Positions 1 through 8,831 of a DNA stretch of 40,285 bases are shown here, in pieces. This DNA is from Anaerolineales bacterium (GTDB lineage: Bacteria; Chloroflexota; Anaerolineae; Anaerolineales; RBG-16-64-43). A program made the translations under genes and the position numbers. Under the pieces are notes generated by a model. That model ran no database searches and was not told the origin of the DNA. It saw only the letters and a list, made by a program, of their open reading frames with translations. The first letter of the stretch is position 1. Every line of letters starts with the position of its first letter. The DNA is taken from NCBI GenBank assembly GCA_016932475.1, contig JAFGCU010000127.1, forward strand, positions 1 through 40,285, read 5' to 3'.

Positions 1-155
1 ATGGGCGGCCTTTTTCTCCCCTCCCCATTCTGGGGAGAGGATTTTTCCTGATGGGCGGCCTTTTTCTCCCCTCCCCATTCTGGGGAGGGAATTTTTCCTG
101 ATGGGCAGCCTTTTTCTCCCCTCCCCATTCTGGGGAGGGGTCGGGGGAGGGGTGA
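1..155. repeat. Tandem array of a 50-bp GC palindromic element
   Basis: Three consecutive copies start at 1, 51 and 101 with a 50-bp period. Each contains the small palindrome CTCCCCATTCTGGGGAG. Copies 1 and 2 differ at two positions near 38-41. The third continues into a GGGGTCGGGGGAGGGGT tail that ends at the 3' end of the DUF559 gene. The window begins inside or at the edge of the array, so its full extent is unknown. A further, nearly identical copy lies at 798-849 on the other side of the gene, making a direct repeat of roughly 68 bp around it. There are no unique spacers, so this is not a CRISPR array. Confidence 0.9.
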
Positions 156-160
156 GTTCG

Positions 161-544
161 CTATCGCTTCTGTAATTCCGCGCACACAACAGCCAATTCC
201 GTAATTACACCCTCGATATTGCTCATCACTCGAGAATTTGAAAATCGAAGCACGCGCAATCCCATTGCCTTCAAGAACTCATCGCGTTCTGAATCCATTC
301 CTTTTTGGGATTCATGTACTCCCCCGTCAATTTCCACAACCAATCGCAACGAATGGCAATAAAAATCCACAATGAAAGGCCCGATCACAGCCTGTCTTCG
401 GAAATGCAATCCGCGAAATCGATGCGCCCGTAGGCCGTTCCATACGACTCGTTCCGATTTCGTCATGGCACGACGAAACACCTTCGAGCGTTCGATCTTT
501 TCCCGGCTTGTTTTCCTTGAAAAAAGAATTTGATGATCATCCAT
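161..544 (-). CDS. DUF559 domain protein, Vsr/PD-(D/E)XK nuclease-like
   Basis: This is a 127-residue protein of the DUF559 family, a single-domain fold related to the very-short-patch repair endonuclease. Visible hallmarks are the basic segment RAHRFRGLHFRRQ, then IVDFYC, then VEIDGGVH, giving the spaced acidic residues (D, then ExD) plus a His expected for this fold, and LRVLRFSN near the C-terminus. The family is often annotated as an endonuclease-like protein, but its biological role is poorly defined. I chose the ATG at 544, preceded by a GGGGGG tract, over an upstream TTG at 556. The gene stands alone, and its 3' end runs directly into the left repeat array while another array lies upstream. 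Its A+T content is higher than that of the neighbouring genes, which suggests a laterally moving unit. Nuclease activity is inferred, not shown. Confidence 0.85.
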   Translation of the reverse strand: MDDHQILFSRKTSREKIERSKVFRRAMTKSERVVWNGLRAHRFRGLHFRRQAVIGPFIVDFYCHSLRLVVEIDGGVHESQKGMDSERDEFLKAMGLRVLRFSNSRVMSNIEGVITELAVVCAELQKR

Positions 545-583
545 ATATCCCCCCAAGTGGTGAAACCCTTTCAGCTTGCCTAT

Positions 584-849
584 CCTTACCCTTCCCTGAC
601 CCTCCCCAGGGTGGGGAGGGAAAAAAATTGTGTTTGCTCCTCACCCCTCCCTGACCCTCCCCAGGGTGGGGAGGGAAAAAAATTGTGTTTGCTCCTCACC
701 CCTCCCTAACCCTCCCCAGGGTGGGGAGAGAATATTTATTGCATTCGATCCTTACTCTTCCCTAACCCTCTCCAGGATGGGGAGGGAATTTTTCCTGATG
801 GGCGGCCTTTTTCTCCCCTCCCCATTCTGGGGAGGGGTCGGGGGAGGGG
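584..849. repeat. Tandem array of 55-bp palindromic elements
   Basis: Four units start at about 584, 639, 694 and 750 (period 55, 55, 56). Each contains a palindrome of the type CCCTCCCCAGGGTGGGGAGGG followed by an A/T-rich spacer. The array then passes into a fifth unit at 798-849 that is nearly identical to the 50-bp units at 1-155. The array ends exactly where the stop codon of the histidine kinase gene begins (850-852). It fills almost the whole interval between the DUF559 gene and the kinase. Transcripts in either direction would fold into a series of strong hairpins, so it probably also terminates transcription of the kinase gene. Confidence 0.9.
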
Positions 850-3800
850 TCAGGACTGGATTTCCCGCGGCAGCGCCAGGAAGAAAGTGCTGCCCTGCCC
901 CAGTTTGCTTTCGAACCACACCTTGCCCGCGTGCCACTCGGCGACGCTTTTTACGATCGCCAGGCCCAGCCCCCATGCCGGATGCTCCGGATCGTCGCGC
1001 GCGCTTCCGCGGAAAAATTTTTCAAATATGCGCGGCTGATCCGCCGGGGCAATCCCGGTCCCGCTGTCTTTGACCGCGACGACGACCGTATCGGCCGCGA
1101 GCTCGACGCCGACCTCGACCGTGCCGCCGGGGCGGTTGAACCGGATCGCATTCTCGATCAGGTTGCCGAGGGCGCGCTCGAGAAGCGAGGAGTCGGCCGG
1201 GATGGCGGGCAGCGTTTCCGGTATTTGGATGCGGATCTTGACCCCGGCCGCCGCCGCCTCCGGTTTAAGTTCCTCCACTACCTGGGAAACAACGATTGCC
1301 AGCTTCACCGGAGCAAGGCGGACCTCCGCACCGCTTTCGACCCGGCCTAAATCGAGAAGATCCTTGACCAGGCGGTTCATCTGCTGGGCGGAGAGGCGGA
1401 TCCGGCGCGCATATTCCTGCTGGGCCGGGTTGAGCGGGCCGAGCATTCCGATCATGTGCACCAGGCCCTCCATCATCGTCAACGGCCGGCGCAGATCGTG
1501 GCTGACGGTGTGAACGAACTCGGATTTCAACTCATCCAGCTGGCGGAAGGAAGTCACGTCCTGCAGCACGCACACCTGCCAGACCCCCGCCCCGTCGGCG
1601 CTGCGCACGCTGCGCACCACACCCTGCAACCGCCGGCCTTCGGCTCCTGCAAATTCAAGGTTGCGCGGCTGAATCGCGCTCTCCATCAGGAAGGCCGTCA
1701 GCTCCGCCTGGGTGATGCTCTCCGCGACCGGCCGGCCGGGGCCGAGGAAATGGGAACCCAGCATGGCCTCCGCGGTGGGATTGACATACTGCACCCGGTC
1801 TTCCGAATCCACAACCAGCACGCCCTCCGGGATCGCCTCCAGAATGGCGGCCAACCGCCCGCGCTCATTCTCGGTGCCTTCCAGCAGGCGCGCATTGGTG
1901 ACCGCCAGGGAGGCTTGGTTTGCGAACCCGGCCAGAAGGTCGAGCATCCCGACCTCGAATGCCTGCGGTCCTTGGAAGGCCGCGCACAGAGCGCCGTATA
2001 ACCCGCTGGCGCCCGCGATCCGGACGACCACCAGCGCGCCGATCGCGCCGGAAAGCTCGTCGAAGATTCCCTCGTCGGCGCCCGAATTGCGATTCGCCGT
2101 CCAGGGAGCCGGCCGGCCCTCATTCTGATGGGATTGTACGAGCGCGAGAATCCGTTCGTCGATCACCTCCAGCGCCCCGCCCACGCCGCCGATATGCGGA
2201 TTGCCGGCTGGGAACGGACCGCGCAGCGAGGGCGCAAGGACAACCCGCACCCCGTCCGCCCCGGTCGCCGTCTGGACGCTGCGCAGCAGGATCTCCATCG
2301 ACCGGCTCATATCCAGGTCGGATGTCATCCCCTGAACCGTTTCCAAAAGCAGTTCCTGATCGCGGATCTGCCGCCGCAGATTGCGACGCATGGATTCCAG
2401 GGATTTCCCGAGCCGTCCGATTTCGTCCTGGCCCTCGACCGTCACCATCCGCTCCAGGTCGCCGGCGGCTATCAAGCCGGCCGATTCGGCCAGCCGCCGC
2501 AACGGGAGGGTGATCTGCTGGGCGATGAACAGCGCCAGCGCCTCGATCAGGAGCGCCATGATCAGCGCGAACAGCCCGACGTGCAGCCCGGTTTCCAGAG
2601 CGGCGCGGAACGCGAAGGCTTCCGGCACGCGGATGCCGATTTTCCAATCCGGATATTGCAGCGGCAGCAGGTAGGAGAGCCGGGTCCCGCCGCCCGGCAT
2701 CGTGCCGATGAACCATTCGCCGCCGTCGGCGTCCATTTCCGGGAGCCCTTTCTCGCTCCACGGTTCGGCATTGGATGGGTACAGCACCCGGTTCGTGTCG
2801 TCGAGGAAGACCCCCTGCCCGCCCTTCAGCGAGCGGAAGGCGGCCGGGATCGCCTTGAGCAACGGATTCGTTTCCAGCGACGTCCGTCCGACGAGCGCCC
2901 CGCGCACCTTCTGTTCCGAATCCCAAACCGGCTGGGTGAACGATATCCAGGTCCTGCCGTTTTCATCGGGCGGCAGCCAGCCCTCCCAGGCGATTCCTCG
3001 CAGGGCAAGCGAGCAGCCCTGGGCCTCTTCGACCGTCTGGCAGAAAGGATCGGCGCCCGGGGGAAACGCGGCGGTGATCGATCCGGCGGGGGATAAGAAA
3101 GCGATCTGTTCGAAAAACGGCGGCCGGCTTAAATGGGCGCCGAGGAACTCGGCGATCCCGTCGCCGTCGATCGTATTTTCCGGCAGGCTGCTGCCCATCG
3201 CTTCCAGCAGGGTATGACCCGTGGTCAGCGCAACCGGCAGTTCGGTCCGGGCGGTCTTCGCGACCCCGAGCATTTCCTGGCGCAGCGTGAGCCGGGCCTG
3301 GCTGCGGGCTTCCACAACCACGATCGCGGTCAGGGCCGCGGCCATGAAGGAGATCGGCAGGATCAGCCACAGGCTGACCTTCCAGGCCAGCGACCGGTCG
3401 TACCGCGTGCGGCGGAGCTGCTTGGGCGAAGAGCCGACGGATGGAACCGCCAGCCGGATCAGTTCGACGACCACCGCGCCCGCCAGCCCTTCGATCAGAA
3501 GAGCAGGCAGAAATCCGGGGATACGCCCGAGCGCGTAATCGAACAGTGTGATCGGGTCTCCGCGCGCGGAGCCGAGCTCGCTGCCGAAGCGAAGCAGGAT
3601 AAGGGACAGGCTCCCCGCCAGCGCCGCGCCCCACGGCCGGCGCAGGAGGGAAAAGAACCTCCCGGCATAATCCTGGCGGACCAGCTCGGCGATCACCCAA
3701 CCCGCCAACGCATATTCCAGGATCGTGGCGGCCTGGTGGGTATCGAACACGGAGCGCACCGCGCCGACGACCAGCCCGGCCGCGAGCGCGGGCATCCGGC

Positions 3801-4116
3801 CGAGAAGGATGCCGGCCAGGAGCAGGAGCGCGATGCCGAGCAGCCCCGCCGTGGGCTTAATCGCCGCCAGGGGGACCCCGGCCACCGTCGAGGCGCCGGT
3901 CGCGGGGAATCGCAGTATGGCCAGCCCGCCGGCCGGAACGGCCAGCAGGAGGATCCCGATGAGGAACGCCGTCTGCAAAACGCGGAGATCCTCACGGCGG
4001 GGAAACGACCGCGCGAAGGCGAACGCCAGGAGCAGCGTAAGGACGACCGCCCAGACGAGCTGCGCGGGAAGCACGGGCAGACCCGGCGTGGAGGAAAGCC
4101 AGGCTTCAAACGTCAT
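850..4116 (-). CDS. Membrane sensor histidine kinase (HAMP-GAF-PAS-HisKA-HATPase)
   Basis: This is a 1088-residue sensor kinase. Residues 1-255 hold several hydrophobic segments, like a polytopic membrane sensor. About 275-510 is an extracytoplasmic cache-like domain, followed by a membrane helix near 515-532 and a HAMP linker at about 530-585. GAF lies at about 600-745 and PAS at about 750-860. HisKA carries the H-box TVSHDLRRPL with the phospho-acceptor near H873. The ATPase has its N-box NLIENAIRFN near 984, DSGTGIAPADQPRIFEKFF and GLGLAIVKS. The ATG at 4116 has GAGG seven bases upstream and is preferred over a TTG 18 bases earlier. There is no receiver domain. The nearest candidate partner is the divergent receiver-CpaE protein. 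The ligand cannot be told from sequence. The TGA stop coincides with the first bases of a palindromic repeat. Confidence 0.93.
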   Translation of the reverse strand: MTFEAWLSSTPGLPVLPAQLVWAVVLTLLLAFAFARSFPRREDLRVLQTAFLIGILLLAVPAGGLAILRFPATGASTVAGVPLAAIKPTAGLLGIALLLLAGILLGRMPALAAGLVVGAVRSVFDTHQAATILEYALAGWVIAELVRQDYAGRFFSLLRRPWGAALAGSLSLILLRFGSELGSARGDPITLFDYALGRIPGFLPALLIEGLAGAVVVELIRLAVPSVGSSPKQLRRTRYDRSLAWKVSLWLILPISFMAAALTAIVVVEARSQARLTLRQEMLGVAKTARTELPVALTTGHTLLEAMGSSLPENTIDGDGIAEFLGAHLSRPPFFEQIAFLSPAGSITAAFPPGADPFCQTVEEAQGCSLALRGIAWEGWLPPDENGRTWISFTQPVWDSEQKVRGALVGRTSLETNPLLKAIPAAFRSLKGGQGVFLDDTNRVLYPSNAEPWSEKGLPEMDADGGEWFIGTMPGGGTRLSYLLPLQYPDWKIGIRVPEAFAFRAALETGLHVGLFALIMALLIEALALFIAQQITLPLRRLAESAGLIAAGDLERMVTVEGQDEIGRLGKSLESMRRNLRRQIRDQELLLETVQGMTSDLDMSRSMEILLRSVQTATGADGVRVVLAPSLRGPFPAGNPHIGGVGGALEVIDERILALVQSHQNEGRPAPWTANRNSGADEGIFDELSGAIGALVVVRIAGASGLYGALCAAFQGPQAFEVGMLDLLAGFANQASLAVTNARLLEGTENERGRLAAILEAIPEGVLVVDSEDRVQYVNPTAEAMLGSHFLGPGRPVAESITQAELTAFLMESAIQPRNLEFAGAEGRRLQGVVRSVRSADGAGVWQVCVLQDVTSFRQLDELKSEFVHTVSHDLRRPLTMMEGLVHMIGMLGPLNPAQQEYARRIRLSAQQMNRLVKDLLDLGRVESGAEVRLAPVKLAIVVSQVVEELKPEAAAAGVKIRIQIPETLPAIPADSSLLERALGNLIENAIRFNRPGGTVEVGVELAADTVVVAVKDSGTGIAPADQPRIFEKFFRGSARDDPEHPAWGLGLAIVKSVAEWHAGKVWFESKLGQGSTFFLALPREIQS

Positions 4117-4152
4117 CAGGCGGCCTCGCGGCAAGCGGCGTCATCAATCCCG

Positions 4153-4158
4153 ATTATA
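4153..4158 (-). promoter_or_regulatory. Putative -10 box for the sensor kinase
   Basis: TATAAT is read on the minus strand, 37-42 bases before the kinase ATG at 4116, which would give a short leader of about 30 nt. No convincing -35 box is seen at 16-18 bp. The same A/T stretch reads TATATT on the plus strand and could serve the divergent operon. Confidence 0.4.
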
Positions 4159-4250
4159 TTGCAGAAGCGCCGTCCGACCCCCGCCACTTGTCTCACCCGG
4201 ATAAAGATAGTACACTTCTTTGGATGGCTTAACAAAGGAGAGAACGCGTT

Positions 4251-5399
4251 ATGGCGGAGAAGATTCTCGTCGTCGACGATGATCTGGATACCCTGAAACT
4301 GGTCGGGATGATGTTGCAGCGCCAAGGTTACAACATCGTCGCCGCGATCAACGGTGCCCAGGCGCTCTCCAAAGTCCCCGCGGAAAAACCGGACCTCATC
4401 CTGCTGGATGTGATGATGCCCGACATCGACGGGTTCGAAGTCTGCCGCCGGATCCGGACGGACTCCAATTACGCATCGATCCCGATCCTGATGTTCACCG
4501 CCAAAACCCAGGTCGACGACAAAGTGCAGGGGTTCGAATCCGGCGCCGATGATTACCTGCCCAAGCCGACCCACCCCGCCGAACTGCTCGCCCACGTCAA
4601 GGCGCTGCTCGGGCGGAGCCGGAGCACCTCCACCGCCACGACCGTCCCGGTCAAACGCGCGCGGATCATCTGCATGATCGGCGCCAAGGGCGGCCTCGGC
4701 ACGAGCACGCTGGCGGTCAACATCGCCGCGACAATGGCCGCGCGCAAGCAGGATGTCATTCTCCTGGAGCTGCGCCCGGGGTTGGGGATTGCGGGCGCTT
4801 TGCTGGGGATCAACAAACCTTCCGGCCTGACCGCGCTGCTGCAGCGCAAACCGGAAGAAATGAATACCGCCATGGTGGAAAAGGAAATCGTCGGCCATCC
4901 CTCCGGGCTGCGGGCCGTTCTGGCCTCCACCGAACCGCACGATTACGCCATGATCGTGCAAACCGCCCGGATCGAAGCGATCGTCACCAGCCTGGCCTCC
5001 CTCACGCAGAACCTGATCATCGACCTCGGCTGCGGCCTGACCGAAGCCACGGCGAAACTGCTGATGGGCGCCGATCATGTGGTCATCCTGGTCGAACCGA
5101 TGCGCCATACGATCCTGATGGCCAAAGCGCTGATGACCGACCTGGAGACGCTCGGCCTGGCAAAATCCAGGATCGAGTTCGTCCTGGTCAACCGCGAGCG
5201 CTCGAGCCTGCAGATGGGGCGCGCCAAGGTCGAGGAAATCCTGACTCAGCCCGCCATGGGAATGATCACGCCCGCGCCGGAACTCGCCTACCAGTCGGCC
5301 GAGAGCGGCGTGCCGATCGTCGCCCGCGATCCCAGCGCGATGGTTTCCGACCAGATCCGGCAAGTGACCGACCGGGTAATGGCGAAATCCCGCGGCTGA
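4251..5399 (+). CDS. Receiver domain fused to CpaE/MinD-like ATPase
   Basis: This is a 382-residue two-domain protein. Residues 1-122 are a CheY-like receiver with the acidic pair D9/D10, phospho-acceptor D53 in LLDVMMPD, T83 and K105. Residues 138-382 are a MinD/ParA-type ATPase with a deviant Walker A GAKGGLGTST at 144-153, and LIIDLGCG and VEPMRHT as later nucleotide-site segments. The architecture matches CpaE (TadZ), which places Tad pilus machinery at the pole in other bacteria. No other tad/cpa gene is in the window. The start has a strong AAAGGAGAG Shine-Dalgarno. A GAF kinase follows 22 bp downstream, so the two are probably co-transcribed and the kinase may phosphorylate D53 (inference). 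The deviant Walker A and following MinD fold argue against an ordinary transcriptional response regulator. Confidence 0.9.
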   Translation: MAEKILVVDDDLDTLKLVGMMLQRQGYNIVAAINGAQALSKVPAEKPDLILLDVMMPDIDGFEVCRRIRTDSNYASIPILMFTAKTQVDDKVQGFESGADDYLPKPTHPAELLAHVKALLGRSRSTSTATTVPVKRARIICMIGAKGGLGTSTLAVNIAATMAARKQDVILLELRPGLGIAGALLGINKPSGLTALLQRKPEEMNTAMVEKEIVGHPSGLRAVLASTEPHDYAMIVQTARIEAIVTSLASLTQNLIIDLGCGLTEATAKLLMGADHVVILVEPMRHTILMAKALMTDLETLGLAKSRIEFVLVNRERSSLQMGRAKVEEILTQPAMGMITPAPELAYQSAESGVPIVARDPSAMVSDQIRQVTDRVMAKSRG

Positions 5400-5421
5400 G
5401 CCTTTCCTGGAACAAACCTCC

Positions 5422-6711
5422 ATGACCGACGACAAGTCGCTTTCCGGTCCCGATACCGCCATACGCAATTACCCCACCCTCCTCCGGCGGTATGCAAACC
5501 TCCTCGAACTGATCCACCGCCTTTCCTCCACCGTGCACCTCGAAGACATCAACAACCAGGTCATCGACGGAACCGTTTCGCTGCTGGAATGCAAGGCGGC
5601 GGTCCTCTTGATGGTGGATCCGGCCAGCAAGGATATCCAGATCGTAGCCGCCACCAACCTCGACCCGTCGGCGTATCTGAACCGGGCCATCCCCCCCGAC
5701 ACCTCGGTGGCCGGGAAGGTGGTCAAAGCCGGTTCTCCGATGCTCATCCGGACGGAAGACGCTTCCTCCAAAAATCCCCTGTATGAATTCACGGCCTTTT
5801 CCTCCGTTCACCCGACGTCGATCCTGGCGGTTCCGCTTAAAAGCAAAAGCGGTTCGGTCGGCGTGCTGGAAGCGGTGGACAAGCTGCACGGGGATTTTCA
5901 GCCTGAGGATTTTTCCTCGCTGGAAGCGTTGGCCATCCAGGCGACGGCGGTGATGGACAACCTGCGCCTCTTCCGCCAGAGCGATCTGATCGCGGAACTG
6001 GTGCACGAAATCCGCACGCCGCTGGCGGCGCTCGCAACCGCCTCGGCGCTCCTGGACCGGCAGGACCTCAGCGAAACCCAGCGCCATTCGGTGCTCTCGA
6101 CCTTCCGCCAGGAAATTCAGCGGCTGAACGAGCTGACGGATGATTACCTGGATCTGGCGCGTCTGGAATCCGGGCGCACCCGGTTGATGGTGGAAAAGTT
6201 TTCGGTCGCCACGCTCATCTCGGAATGCTCGGAGATCATCTCCCCGCTGGTGCACGCCCAGGGGCTGCGCTTCCGCCAGGAAGTCGTGCGGGATACGCTG
6301 GATCTGACCGCCGACCGGGCCAAGATCAAGCAGGTGGTCCTCAATTTGCTGAACAACGCGGTGAAATACAACGTCACCAACGGAGAAATCATCCTGCGCG
6401 CGTATCACGGACCGATCACTTCCGGAAAGACGCAGGAGACGATCTGCATCGAGGTTTCCGACACCGGGAAAGGAATTCCCGTGGAAGGCCTGCCGCACCT
6501 GTTCGAGCGTTTTTACCGGCCGCAGGAAGGTTCGGGGTTTGCGCGCGGCACCGGCCTGGGGTTGTACATTTCAAAATATATCGTCGAGAGCCACCACGGC
6601 AAATTGGATGTGAAAAGCCAGGTCGGGGAAGGGTCTACCTTCATCATCCGCCTTCCGCTCATCCCGCCCGGCCGCTCCACCGGCCCGCTCGCCGCCGGCG
6701 GAAAGCAGTAA
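5422..6711 (+). CDS. GAF domain sensor histidine kinase
   Basis: This is a 429-residue soluble histidine kinase. A GAF domain occupies about residues 25-180 (segments SVAGKVVKAGSPMLI and ILAVPLKSKSGSVGVLEAV). HisKA has the H-box VHEIRTPLAAL with H195. The ATPase domain has the N-box NLLNNAVKYN, DTGKGIPVEGLPHLFERFY and GTGLGLYISKYIVESHHG. No membrane helix is visible, so it should sense a cytosolic signal or small ligand. It lies 22 bp after the receiver-CpaE gene, which suggests one transcript and a cognate pair. The signal is unknown. A palindromic repeat lies just after the stop, between this gene and the convergent DUF512 gene, and could end both transcripts. Confidence 0.93.
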   Translation: MTDDKSLSGPDTAIRNYPTLLRRYANLLELIHRLSSTVHLEDINNQVIDGTVSLLECKAAVLLMVDPASKDIQIVAATNLDPSAYLNRAIPPDTSVAGKVVKAGSPMLIRTEDASSKNPLYEFTAFSSVHPTSILAVPLKSKSGSVGVLEAVDKLHGDFQPEDFSSLEALAIQATAVMDNLRLFRQSDLIAELVHEIRTPLAALATASALLDRQDLSETQRHSVLSTFRQEIQRLNELTDDYLDLARLESGRTRLMVEKFSVATLISECSEIISPLVHAQGLRFRQEVVRDTLDLTADRAKIKQVVLNLLNNAVKYNVTNGEIILRAYHGPITSGKTQETICIEVSDTGKGIPVEGLPHLFERFYRPQEGSGFARGTGLGLYISKYIVESHHGKLDVKSQVGEGSTFIIRLPLIPPGRSTGPLAAGGKQ

Positions 6712-6723
6712 GAAAAACATTTC

Positions 6724-6784
6724 ACCGCAGAGAGCGCAGAGATTTATTTTCAATATTTCTCTGCGTACTCTGCGCCTCTGCGGT
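6724..6784. repeat. Dispersed palindrome (CGCAGAG type) between convergent genes
   Basis: The left arm starts with ACCGCAGAG at 6724 and the right arm ends with CTCTGCGGT at 6784. The arms are imperfectly complementary, with an A/T-rich centre. The element lies between the stop codons of two convergent genes, where a folded transcript could terminate both. This type of CAGAG-rich palindrome is seen dispersed in many bacterial genomes (general knowledge). Confidence 0.75.
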
Positions 6785-6795
6785 AATTATTATTT

Positions 6796-8130
6796 TCACT
6801 CCCGCAATGCCTTCACCACATCGCTCATCGTCTCCGCCAGAAATACCGGCCGTCCGATTTCCTGTTTAATCGCGCGCAGGGCGAGGTCGTCGAGCGACAT
6901 TTCCGGCGGTGAGCTGAACATCACCCGCGGCAGGAACACGGGACCGGCCGCCCCGTCCGCCCGGACGGCGTCGATCACATCGCGCGCGGTCAGGAGCCCC
7001 GCGACGGTGACCGTCTCCCCGAAACAGCGGTTCGGCACGCCGATCACTTTCATCGCCGGTCCGTCCAGTTCATTCGCTTCGGCGGCGGCGGATTCCAGCA
7101 CCGGCCGGAACAGCGCGGCCGTGACGAGTGTCGCCTGTTTCTGGCGCGGGCGGATTCGTTTAGCGGTGATCCTCCGCCGGACGGCGTCCCAATCCTCCAG
7201 AAAACTCCGCACCAACCCGAGGCCGTTCTCGCGCAAATCGATCTCTTCGTAGGCCTCGAGCGGCGGCACGGGATTCCCCGTTCCCAGATACCACTCGTCG
7301 GTCAGGAAGGCGAAGCGCGACCCCAAGCGCCGGAGAAATTCTGCCTGTCGGCGTTCCACCTGTGCCGTCACTTTTTCCATCGCCGCGCGTCCGAAGGGTT
7401 GGATGCCGTTCTTCTGATAACGCGTCACGCCGACCGGCACGACCGAGCAGGAGCGGACTTGCGGATACAGCGCGGATAGATCCGAAAGCGTGCGCTCGAG
7501 GTGCGCGCCGTCGTTCAGGCCCGGCGCGAGCACCACCTGGGTGTGGATCTCGATTCCATTTTCGGAAAGGAACCGCAGGCGTTCGAGGATGTCGCCCGCT
7601 TTCGGATTGCCGAGGCAGCGGATGCGCACGTCCGGTTCGGTGGCGTGGACCGACACATACAACGGCGAAAGATGCTGCTCGGCGATCCGCTCCCAATCCC
7701 GCGGTTTGAGATTGGTCAGCGTGACGAAGTGGCCGTAGAGGAACGAATAGCGGTAATCGTCGTCCTTGATGTGCAACGTGCGGCGCATGCCGGGCGCCAT
7801 CTGGACGACAAAGCAGAAGGGGCAGCGGTTGTTGCAGCGGCGGATGTCGGTGTCGAAGGTCGGGTGGGCGAATTCCAGGCCGAGCGTGGAGCGGACGGAG
7901 CGTTTTGCTTCGCCGGTGAGGGTCCGGGCGCCGCGTTTCCACTTCAAGCGGATTGTTTCCTCGGCCGCGTGGTACTGGACGTCGATCGCATCCGCGACGG
8001 TATGGCCGTTCACTTGGAGCAGCCGGTCGCCGGAGCGGATGCCCGTTTTGGCGGCCGGGGAGCCGCGCCGCACGGCGGATACCAAGCCGCCGATTTCTTT
8101 TTCCGGAAGGGAAGGTTTTTTTACGGGCAA
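6796..8130 (-). CDS. DUF512 protein: PDZ plus radical SAM-like
   Basis: This is a 444-residue protein of the DUF512 family. An N-terminal PDZ-like domain (about 12-65, SAVRRGSPAAKTGIRSGDRL) precedes an FeS-type cluster motif C99-x3-C103-x2-C106 in CNNRCPFCFV, as in radical-SAM-like enzymes. The long C-terminal part contains GVTRYQKNGIQPF and ends with the typical DUF512 segment GRPVFLAETMSDVV. The family is widely conserved and often next to the ribosome-assembly GTPase gene der, but its reaction is unknown; der is not in this window. The TTG start at 8130 overlaps the end of plsC by 10 bp and leaves the PDZ domain intact, which suggests translational coupling. There is no strong Shine-Dalgarno. 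Confidence 0.9.
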   Translation of the reverse strand: MPVKKPSLPEKEIGGLVSAVRRGSPAAKTGIRSGDRLLQVNGHTVADAIDVQYHAAEETIRLKWKRGARTLTGEAKRSVRSTLGLEFAHPTFDTDIRRCNNRCPFCFVVQMAPGMRRTLHIKDDDYRYSFLYGHFVTLTNLKPRDWERIAEQHLSPLYVSVHATEPDVRIRCLGNPKAGDILERLRFLSENGIEIHTQVVLAPGLNDGAHLERTLSDLSALYPQVRSCSVVPVGVTRYQKNGIQPFGRAAMEKVTAQVERRQAEFLRRLGSRFAFLTDEWYLGTGNPVPPLEAYEEIDLRENGLGLVRSFLEDWDAVRRRITAKRIRPRQKQATLVTAALFRPVLESAAAEANELDGPAMKVIGVPNRCFGETVTVAGLLTARDVIDAVRADGAAGPVFLPRVMFSSPPEMSLDDLALRAIKQEIGRPVFLAETMSDVVKALRE

Positions 8131-8831
8131 TTTTGTTTGATCGTTTCGCTGGTGGCGCTTTCAAGGTCGGCGTAGACGCCGCGGCGCTCCGGCGGAAGCA
8201 GAGCAGCCAGGCGGTACATCGCCTCGTCGGTCATCTTGCGCAGCCACTCGCGCGTCACCTTGCCATCGGGAAGCTGGAAGCAGAACGGCTGGCCGAACCG
8301 GATCTGCGCGCCGGGTTTAGCCCAGCGTTTCGGGCTGAGCGAGGGAAAACCTTCCACGCCGTGCACGGCGGCCGGGATCACGGGCACGCCGGTTTGGGCC
8401 GCCAGGTAGGCCATCCCATCCTTGGCGCGGCCCATCGCCGGCCTGCGCGTGCCCTCCGGCAGGTAGAGCAGCAACTCGCCGGATTTAAGGACCTGCACAG
8501 CCTGTTCGAGCGCACCCCGGTCGACCGCGCCGCGCTTGATCGGGATCGCGCCCCACAGCTTTGGGAAGATGCCCCAGATGGGCACATTGCCGAAGTCGAA
8601 ACGGGCGACCGGCACCACGTTACGCTGGACGGATTTCACGACCGTCACTGAATCGATCAGCGAGGTGTGGTTCATGTAGATGATCCCGCCCCCCTCGGTC
8701 GGGATGTTTTCGAGCCCCTCCACGGAATCGATCTTGGCCAGGAACCGGAAGGCGACGTTGTCCATCAGGAACCGCAGAATGCGGCGGACGGGTGCCATTC
8801 GATCGTGAACAGAGGCGGTCTGCGTGGTCAT
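8121..8831 (-). CDS. plsC: 1-acyl-sn-glycerol-3-phosphate acyltransferase
   Basis: This is a 236-residue acyltransferase of the PlsC family, which adds the second acyl chain to lysophosphatidic acid at the membrane to make phosphatidic acid. The catalytic HX4D motif is NHTSLID (H55, D60), and the substrate-binding motif is LPEGTRR at about 124-130. The segment GVPVIPAAVHG follows, as in the family. The ATG at 8831 was chosen because it gives the usual N-terminal extension; an ATG at 8798 is an alternative. The gene overlaps the DUF512 gene downstream. Acceptor specificity, or a role in another lipid acylation, cannot be decided from sequence. Confidence 0.92.
   Translation of the reverse strand: MTTQTASVHDRMAPVRRILRFLMDNVAFRFLAKIDSVEGLENIPTEGGGIIYMNHTSLIDSVTVVKSVQRNVVPVARFDFGNVPIWGIFPKLWGAIPIKRGAVDRGALEQAVQVLKSGELLLYLPEGTRRPAMGRAKDGMAYLAAQTGVPVIPAAVHGVEGFPSLSPKRWAKPGAQIRFGQPFCFQLPDGKVTREWLRKMTDEAMYRLAALLPPERRGVYADLESATSETIKQNCP

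Noticed and set aside
1-155. CRISPR-like repeat array
   Set aside because: Units are contiguous with no unique spacers, and no cas genes are present.
4116-5468. 450-residue open frame on the minus strand
   Set aside because: It mirrors the receiver-CpaE gene; its composition is low-complexity and no start signal is seen.
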